From Streptomyces sp. NBC_00287 (GTDB lineage Bacteria > Actinomycetota > Actinomycetes > Streptomycetales > Streptomycetaceae): a stretch of 64,000 nucleotides of DNA. Under the pieces are notes generated by a model. The model saw only the letters and a list, made by a program, of their open reading frames with translations, was not told the DNA's origin and searched no databases. Numbering within the stretch: the stretch's first letter is position 1; every line of letters begins with the position of its first letter. Below are positions 59,274-64,000 of the stretch, piece by piece. The stretch is from positions 9,052,001-9,116,000 of the forward strand of contig NZ_CP108053.1 of NCBI RefSeq assembly GCF_036173105.1, given 5' to 3'. Both the position numbers and the translations under genes were made by a program.

Positions 59274-60919
59274 CTGATGTCACACCGCCTGGTCAGGAGC
59301 TGTTGAGAGGCATCACCGCCGGCGGCGCCCGGGTCGGTTGCCGCATAAATCGACCAGTAGCAGCCGGTGTTCTGGAACGTGTGGTCGACGGTGATCGAGT
59401 ACGTGGTGGCTCCGCTGCGCGTGAAGGTCTGAGGAGCACCATCGGCGGCGCCGAGTTGTCCCGCGGCGTTGCTCGTGAACCACGAGGCGGTGATGGAGAT
59501 CGGCCCGGTGCCGTCCGTGGTGACGTCGATGGTGGCGGTGGCGGTCGTGGGACCTGTCTGGCTGAAGCCCGACACCGCAACGGCCTTGACGGCGGGCGCG
59601 GTCGGCGATGGGGGAGAGGCGGTCGTCGGCGTCGCCGTGCTCCCTGTGCCTGCGGTCGGAGTGGTTGTCTCCTCCCCGGCTGATGTGGCGGATGCGGGGG
59701 GTTCGTCGTTACCGGGGGTCGCCGGGCCTGTGGGCGACTGGCCGGGTGGCGACGAGGGGCTTCCCGAGGCGGTGGAGGTCGGGGACGGGGAGGCCGACGA
59801 AGTCGGCGCTGTGGTCCCGGCCGGTTCCGCGTCGGGCTGGGCGCTGGTCGTGGCCAGGGCTTGGGCCGCCTGCTGCGCCGCGGTCCCGGGGTTCATCGGG
59901 ATTCCGTAGGTCAGGAGCACTCCGAGGATGACGGCAGCGACCGATACCAGCATTCCGGGTCGGCCGGGCAGCCATGATCGTGCCGGGACGGGGCGCGGCC
60001 CTTGGGGCAGGACTGTGCGTGCGGTGTCCGTGGTGGTGCGGGGGGCGCTGTGGGCCGAAGGCAGCAGCAGCGGCAGGAGTGCCACCAGCGCGGCGAGCCG
60101 GCCTCGGCCCCGTTCCTCCCAGTCGTGCCCATAGGCGGTGCCGGCGACCGCCTCCAGTTCTGTGACGAACTCCTCTGCCTGCGCGGGCCGTTCCGCCGCG
60201 TCCTTGGCCAGGCCGCGGCGGACGAGCGCACGCACGGCTTCGGGGGCCTCCTCGGCAGGGACGGGTGCCTCGACGTGCTGCAGCGCCAGCTCCGCGAAGT
60301 TGTCGCCCGAGTACGGCTTGTGACCCGTCAGGCACTCGAAGAAGGTGGCCGTGGCCGCGTACACGTCGGCGGCTGGTGAGGCGGGCGCGCCTGTCCACTG
60401 CTCCGGGGACATGTACGACGGGGTTCCCGCCACACCGGCGCTGGTGCCCGAGTCCACCGCGATCCCGAAGTCGACGAGTTTGGACGAACCGTCCGGCACG
60501 ACCAGGACATTCTCGGGTTTGTAGTCACGGTGGACGACGCCGATGCGGTGGGCGTCGGCCAGGCCGAGCAGTGATCCCTTGAGGATGACGAGCGCGGCTT
60601 CAGGGTCGAGGGGGCCGTGGCGGGCCAGCAGGGTCCGCAGGGAGACGCCGTCCACCAGCTCCATCACGATGGCGGCGCCGTGCGGGCTCTCGACGTACTC
60701 GTACAGACCGGTGACGTACGGGCTCTCAAGTCCGCCGAGCAGCCGTGCTTCCGCTCGGAAGTCGTACACGAAGCCAGGCCGGGTGAGCAGGGACTCGCTG
60801 AGGTACTTCACCGCGACCGCGACGCCGGTTTCCTGGTGGACGGCCAGGACGACCCGCCCGCTCGCTCCCGCGCCGAGTTCGAGTGACTCGGCGTATCCGG
60901 GCACTGCCCATGTGCTCAT
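59270..60919 (-). CDS. Membrane Ser/Thr protein kinase (PASTA-less) with Ig-like outer domain
   Basis: 549 residues from ATG 60919. Kinase domain 1-270: glycine loop GAGASGRVVLA, VAVKYL (ATP lysine), catalytic HRDYKPENVLV, DFG in KLVDFGIAV, activation segment AGTPSYMSPEQW. The TM segment is MLVSVAAVILGVLLTYG at about 340. The outside part is a Ser/Thr/Pro-rich stalk followed by a beta domain (GPISITASWFTSNAAGQL). Phosphorylates targets in response to an outside signal. The kinase, Ig-like protein and DUF732-like lipoprotein form one module. Confidence 0.9.
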   Translation of the reverse strand: MSTWAVPGYAESLELGAGASGRVVLAVHQETGVAVAVKYLSESLLTRPGFVYDFRAEARLLGGLESPYVTGLYEYVESPHGAAIVMELVDGVSLRTLLARHGPLDPEAALVILKGSLLGLADAHRIGVVHRDYKPENVLVVPDGSSKLVDFGIAVDSGTSAGVAGTPSYMSPEQWTGAPASPAADVYAATATFFECLTGHKPYSGDNFAELALQHVEAPVPAEEAPEAVRALVRRGLAKDAAERPAQAEEFVTELEAVAGTAYGHDWEERGRGRLAALVALLPLLLPSAHSAPRTTTDTARTVLPQGPRPVPARSWLPGRPGMLVSVAAVILGVLLTYGIPMNPGTAAQQAAQALATTSAQPDAEPAGTTAPTSSASPSPTSTASGSPSSPPGQSPTGPATPGNDEPPASATSAGEETTTPTAGTGSTATPTTASPPSPTAPAVKAVAVSGFSQTGPTTATATIDVTTDGTGPISITASWFTSNAAGQLGAADGAPQTFTRSGATTYSITVDHTFQNTGCYWSIYAATDPGAAGGDASQQLLTRRCDIR

Positions 60920-61169
60920 CGCATCCCCCAAGTGGCGGAGCCTCGGCCACTCCCCAGCGGCCATGCCACGCGCTCAGAGACACAATTTCGGCCACGGCGG
61001 TTGCGGGGCCAGACGTATCGGTGAGGCGTGCCCGGACCGTGACAAAGCTGTCGCGGGGGCGCCCTGGCCCGCATGGTGGCCGACGGTCGGCCTTCAGAAG
61101 CATGATCGGAAAGGGAACAAAGCGATAACGGCGGGCAACGGGAAGGAGGTTGAGGAGGTCTAGTCCGCC

Positions 61170-62435
61170 ATGAAGATCTCTTTCCTGATCCACAACGCCT
61201 ACGGCATCGGAGGCACGATCACCACGACCTTCAATCTGGCCCAGGCGCTGGCCACGCGGCACGATGTGGAGATCGTCTCGGTGTTACGCCATCGGGAGCG
61301 CCCGAATTTCACCCTGGACCCGAGAGTTTCGCTACGACCGCTGGTGGACTTGAGGAAGGAAAAGGACCATCCGCTGCATCTGAGACCTGCGCGGGTGTTC
61401 CCGGCCGCCGAATACCGTTACCAGCAGTACAGCGAGTTGACCGATCAGCGGATCGGTGAGTGTCTGGCGGCGACCGACGCCGATGTGCTCATCGGCACGC
61501 GACCCGGGCTCAACGTGCACCTTGCAGTTCAGGCCCCGCGACACGTCGTCCGTATCGGGCAGGAGCATCTCACCCTCGACAACCACTCACCGTCGCTGCG
61601 CACGGCGTTGCGTCAGGCCTACCGGCGGCTCGACGTGCTCACCACGGTCACGGAGGCGGACGCTGCCGCCTACCGGCGCAAGATGCGGTTGCCCGGCGTC
61701 AGGGTGGAGGCGCTTCCCAACAGCGTCCCCGATCCGGTGCTCCCTGCCGCGGACGGCCGCGCGAAGGTGGTCGTCGCGGCTGGTCGGCTGGTTCCGGTGA
61801 AACGTTACGACCTGCTCGTCGAGGCATTCGCCCGGGTGGCCGCCGAACACTCGGACTGGCAGCTGCGGATCTATGGAAAGGGGGAGGAACACGCCCGGCT
61901 GCGTCAGCTCATCCAGAGCCTGGGCTTGTGCGACAACGTCTTCTTGATGGGTGCGGCCGCCCCGATGGAGGCGGAGTGGGTCAAGGGATCGATCGGGGCG
62001 GCCGCGTCCAACTTCGAGCCGTTCGGCATGACCATCGTCGAGGCGATGCGCTGCGGACTCCCCGTGGTCAGCACCGACTGCCCGCACGGACCGGGCGAGA
62101 TCATCAAGGACGGGGTCGACGGCCGGCTGGTGCCGGTCGGGGACCGTGACGCGCTTGCCGACGCTCTGCTGGAACTCGTCGGTGACGACGAGCGGCGCAG
62201 ACGGATGGGCCGCACGGCCATGGAGAACGCGCGACGGTTCGCCCCGGTCCCCGTCGTGGAGCAGGCCGAACGCCTGATCGGCGAGGCGATATCGGCGAGA
62301 AGGGCCGGGCGGCCGGTCGCACCGGAGCGCGACCGGATCCATCGCGGCCTGATCAGCTGGGGCTTCGCCGCGCGCGACGCCGCCCATGCCGCGGCCGGCA
62401 GTGCGCTGCGCGCAGTACGGAGGGGACAGCGATGA
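61170..62435 (+). CDS. Glycosyltransferase family 4 (GT-B)
   Basis: 421 residues from ATG 61170 (GGAGG upstream). Opens MKISFLIHNAYGIGGTITTTFNLAQALA (nucleotide-binding Gly-rich loop of the N-terminal Rossmann half). C-terminal donor domain: VVVAAGRLVPVKRYDLLVEAF, LRIYGKGEEHARLRQLI and EPFGMTIVEAMRCGLPVVSTDCPHGPGEI (E-x7-E motif EPFGMTIVE). Transfers a nucleotide sugar to an unknown acceptor. Overlaps the next gene by 4 bp (ATGA). Confidence 0.9.
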   Translation: MKISFLIHNAYGIGGTITTTFNLAQALATRHDVEIVSVLRHRERPNFTLDPRVSLRPLVDLRKEKDHPLHLRPARVFPAAEYRYQQYSELTDQRIGECLAATDADVLIGTRPGLNVHLAVQAPRHVVRIGQEHLTLDNHSPSLRTALRQAYRRLDVLTTVTEADAAAYRRKMRLPGVRVEALPNSVPDPVLPAADGRAKVVVAAGRLVPVKRYDLLVEAFARVAAEHSDWQLRIYGKGEEHARLRQLIQSLGLCDNVFLMGAAAPMEAEWVKGSIGAAASNFEPFGMTIVEAMRCGLPVVSTDCPHGPGEIIKDGVDGRLVPVGDRDALADALLELVGDDERRRRMGRTAMENARRFAPVPVVEQAERLIGEAISARRAGRPVAPERDRIHRGLISWGFAARDAAHAAAGSALRAVRRGQR

Positions 62436-63277
62436 ACAGGGAACAAGACACGACGCAGGACACGCAACTCCGTGCCCACTGCACGGCCGAAGCGGACGGC
62501 CGAATCACCTTTGACCTTCCCGCACTTGAGGCATCGGATTCCCAGTCGGCTCAGCTGCTGCTGCGGTTGCGCCCCAAGAAAGGACAGCCCGAGGAAGTCC
62601 TTTGTGTCCTCCCCCTCGAAGCGGTGGACGACGGTGGCCGGCGCGCTGTCCTGGAGTCGCAGCCCCCTCTCGCCGAGGGACGGTGGGACGTGTACCTGCT
62701 CCCCGAACCGGGAGCGCCGCGGCGGCGGCTCCGCCCCGGTCTGCGGGACCTGCGAGCGCTGGTCGACGGACACACCCGTGACTGGCCGTCGCCGGTGGCG
62801 GTGCGGATTCCGTACACCACCAAGGATGGGTATCTCGCGGTACGGACATGGCTGCGCACCGCCCAAGCCGAGGTCGAGGGCATTGACGTAACGGACCGGT
62901 CGATGACGGTCAAGGCGCGGTTGCATGGCGCGGCCCTCTCCGCGGGAGCCGTCGTACGGCTGCGTGCGAGGGGTTCCAACGGCGTGGTACGGACCCGGGA
63001 GCCGCAGGCCGCGAGCGCCGGCCGGCGATTCTGCTTCACCGTGGACTTCGAAGAGTTGATCGCCGTCGAGGCCACCGGAAATCGCGTCTGGGACATCAGC
63101 GTTCAGACGGGACCCGCCGAGGGCGCGCCTGTCATCCGTGTCGGCCGTCTGTTTGACGACGTGGCGGACCGCAAGGAGATCTTTGTGTATCCGTCGGCCA
63201 CGGTGGGCGGTGTCGCCGTGCGTCCCTACTACACGGTCGACAACGACCTCTCTGTGGAGGTGACAGCTGCCGAGTGA
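62432..63277 (+). CDS. Beta-rich protein coupled to the glycosyltransferase
   Basis: 281 residues, start ATG 62432 overlapping the glycosyltransferase stop. Repeated beta-strand pattern (ITFDLPALEASDSQSAQLLLRLRPKKG; RRFCFTVDFEELIAVEATGNRVWDISVQTG), no signal peptide. I recall such proteins as transferase-linked companions of cell-wall or teichoic-acid glycosyltransferases in Streptomyces, but I cannot name the family. The 4-bp overlap strongly implies a functional pair. Confidence 0.65.
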   Translation: MNREQDTTQDTQLRAHCTAEADGRITFDLPALEASDSQSAQLLLRLRPKKGQPEEVLCVLPLEAVDDGGRRAVLESQPPLAEGRWDVYLLPEPGAPRRRLRPGLRDLRALVDGHTRDWPSPVAVRIPYTTKDGYLAVRTWLRTAQAEVEGIDVTDRSMTVKARLHGAALSAGAVVRLRARGSNGVVRTREPQAASAGRRFCFTVDFEELIAVEATGNRVWDISVQTGPAEGAPVIRVGRLFDDVADRKEIFVYPSATVGGVAVRPYYTVDNDLSVEVTAAE

Positions 63278-63301
63278 CTACGCCGCCCTCGCACCGGAGG
63301 C

Positions 63302-63463
63302 CTGGGGGACACGACGTGCGCAGCGGCACTCGACCGGTTCGCCGCTGCGCTGCCCGTAGAGCCGGTGGTGCTCTGCACTCAGACCGCCGACGACCGCGCG
63401 ATGCTGGGGCTCACGGAGGTGGAGCGGTTCGAGGAGAAGTCAAGCCGTGCGGGGCAGTCATAA
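63302..63463 (+). pseudogene. GNAT acetyltransferase C-terminal fragment
   Basis: A reading frame without a start gives CAAALDRFAAALPVEPVVLC, TQTADDRAMLGLTEVERFEE to a TAA at 63461. The pattern TQTAN.....LGFTEVERFE is the typical GNAT ending, here shortened (a stretch between MLGL and TEVERFE is deleted). No N-terminal domain is present; a decayed gene. Confidence 0.5.
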
Positions 63464-63505
63464 ACCCCGTTGAGGCCGTTCCTGATCTCTCCTAGGTTGG
63501 GCCGC

Positions 63506-64000
63506 GTGACGATCGAGGTGCCCTACGAGCCGCTTCCGATTCACCAGTCGGACGTGCGCTATGCCCATGGCCCCGACTCCGCCGTGCAGTCAGGCGTACC
63601 GGCTGGCGAGACGATCGAGCTCGACTGGAGCGACAGCGCGATCTACCCGGGAACTTCACGGAAGTTCTGGTTGCATGTGCCCGCGCGGTACGACCCCTCG
63701 GAGCCGGCGTCGCTGATGGTGTTCCAGGACGGATGGTGGTACCTGGACCCTGAAGGGGAGGTCCGAGGCGCGATCGTTTTGGACAATCTCGTCCACCGCG
63801 GTGACATCCCGGTCACCATCGGAGTGTTCGTCGACCCGGGTGTCTTCCAAGATGCTGAGGATCCGAAGAACCGCAATACCGAGTACGACGCCTACGACGA
63901 TCGGTACGTCAGCTTTCTCCTGACAGAGATCATCCCTGAGGTCACGAAGCGCTATTCGATCGTCGAGGACCCCGACCGGTGGGGCATCTGTGGTGGCAGT
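63506..64000 (+). CDS. Esterase family protein (Fes/IroE-like), cut by window edge
   Basis: 165 codons visible from GTG 63506 to the end of the window. The product contains SRKFWLHVPARYDPSEPASLMVFQDGWWYL (the opening of the esterase D/Fes alpha/beta hydrolase family), PVTIGVFVDPGVFQ, and NTEYDAYDDRYVSFLLTEIIPEVTKRYSI. The last codons read WGICGGS, where the Ser begins the nucleophile elbow G-x-S-x-G. In many bacteria this fold hydrolyses siderophore esters, but the substrate here is unknown. Confidence 0.8.
   Translation, partial: MTIEVPYEPLPIHQSDVRYAHGPDSAVQSGVPAGETIELDWSDSAIYPGTSRKFWLHVPARYDPSEPASLMVFQDGWWYLDPEGEVRGAIVLDNLVHRGDIPVTIGVFVDPGVFQDAEDPKNRNTEYDAYDDRYVSFLLTEIIPEVTKRYSIVEDPDRWGICGGS

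Noticed and set aside
1..64000. tRNA, rRNA or riboswitch genes
   Set aside because: I looked for tRNA cloverleafs with GGTTCGAATCC-type arms and for rRNA or classical riboswitch motifs and found none I could support; a dedicated scan was not possible.

Overview
The window is high-GC actinobacterial chromosome, most probably Streptomyces. The evidence is pervasive GC-rich third positions, many GTG starts, two mycothiol-dependent (DinB/MDMPI-type) enzymes, a MocR regulator, a SigR-like ECF sigma factor, DUF4232/DUF4360 secreted proteins and a membrane Ser/Thr kinase. No rRNA, tRNA or CRISPR was seen. The density of insertion sequences, broken genes and small regulatory pairs suggests an accessory region such as a chromosome arm; that is an inference.

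Layout. (1) 1-14234: accessory genes including a LysR/MFS pair, a broken SigR-like sigma gene, an ArsR-type regulator divergent from an S41 protease, an internally deleted IS110 gene, GtrA, DUF4097, a HIT-like protein behind a heptanucleotide repeat, a cysteine-less isochorismatase-like protein, an orphan ligand-binding protein, a STAND (NB-ARC/TPR) ATPase divergent from a cupin-like protein, and a GNAT. (2) 14475-24114: a Tn7-like transposon (tnsA-tnsB-tnsC-tniQ plus a small ORF) flanked by a perfect 5-bp duplication CATGG. It contains an extra internal right end (to 19787) and an extra internal left end (from 22701), so it looks like two related elements and the 2.9 kb between them moving as one unit. 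Cargo: a MocR regulator divergent from a mycothiol-type enzyme, a frameshifted gene, a second mycothiol-type enzyme and a 154-bp MITE with its own 8-bp duplication. (3) 24146-26681: two IS5-family elements side by side, separated and flanked by TTA, the first with a canonical -1 slippery heptamer, the second with a passenger gene. (4) 26679-32900: pentapeptide-repeat protein, small membrane proteins, a truncated GNAT, MFS exporter, DUF4232 lipoprotein and LuxR regulator. (5) 32952-34652 and 47859-49474: two TnpB-like RNA-guided-nuclease homologues lacking the zinc ribbon, with the same two stem-loops at their 3' ends, each showing compensatory base changes. (6) 34874-46533: oxidoreductase, ankyrin, fused spermidine-synthase-like, secreted endonuclease/phosphatase, AraC/VOC, DUF899, TetR/SDR and an S1-domain protein. 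(7) 46223-50154: a junction zone with an ArsR fragment, an intact IS110 element, the second and frameshifted TnpB copy and a dapA-like fragment. (8) 50238-64000: TetR/DUF6069, dienelactone hydrolase, a lone squalene/phytoene-synthase-like gene, DUF4360, two MuiA-like DUF4139 proteins next to a Ser/Thr kinase module, a glycosyltransferase pair, and a partial esterase at the edge.

How parts work together. Many genes are regulator/target pairs sharing a divergent promoter with a visible operator (3244-3300, 6446-6569, 21358-21388, 43439-43460, 51271-51310). The Tn7-like element appears to have entered the gap between two convergent host genes (GNAT at 13368 and pentapeptide protein at 26679), and the two IS5 elements then entered the same gap, the second exactly at the TAA stop of the pentapeptide gene.
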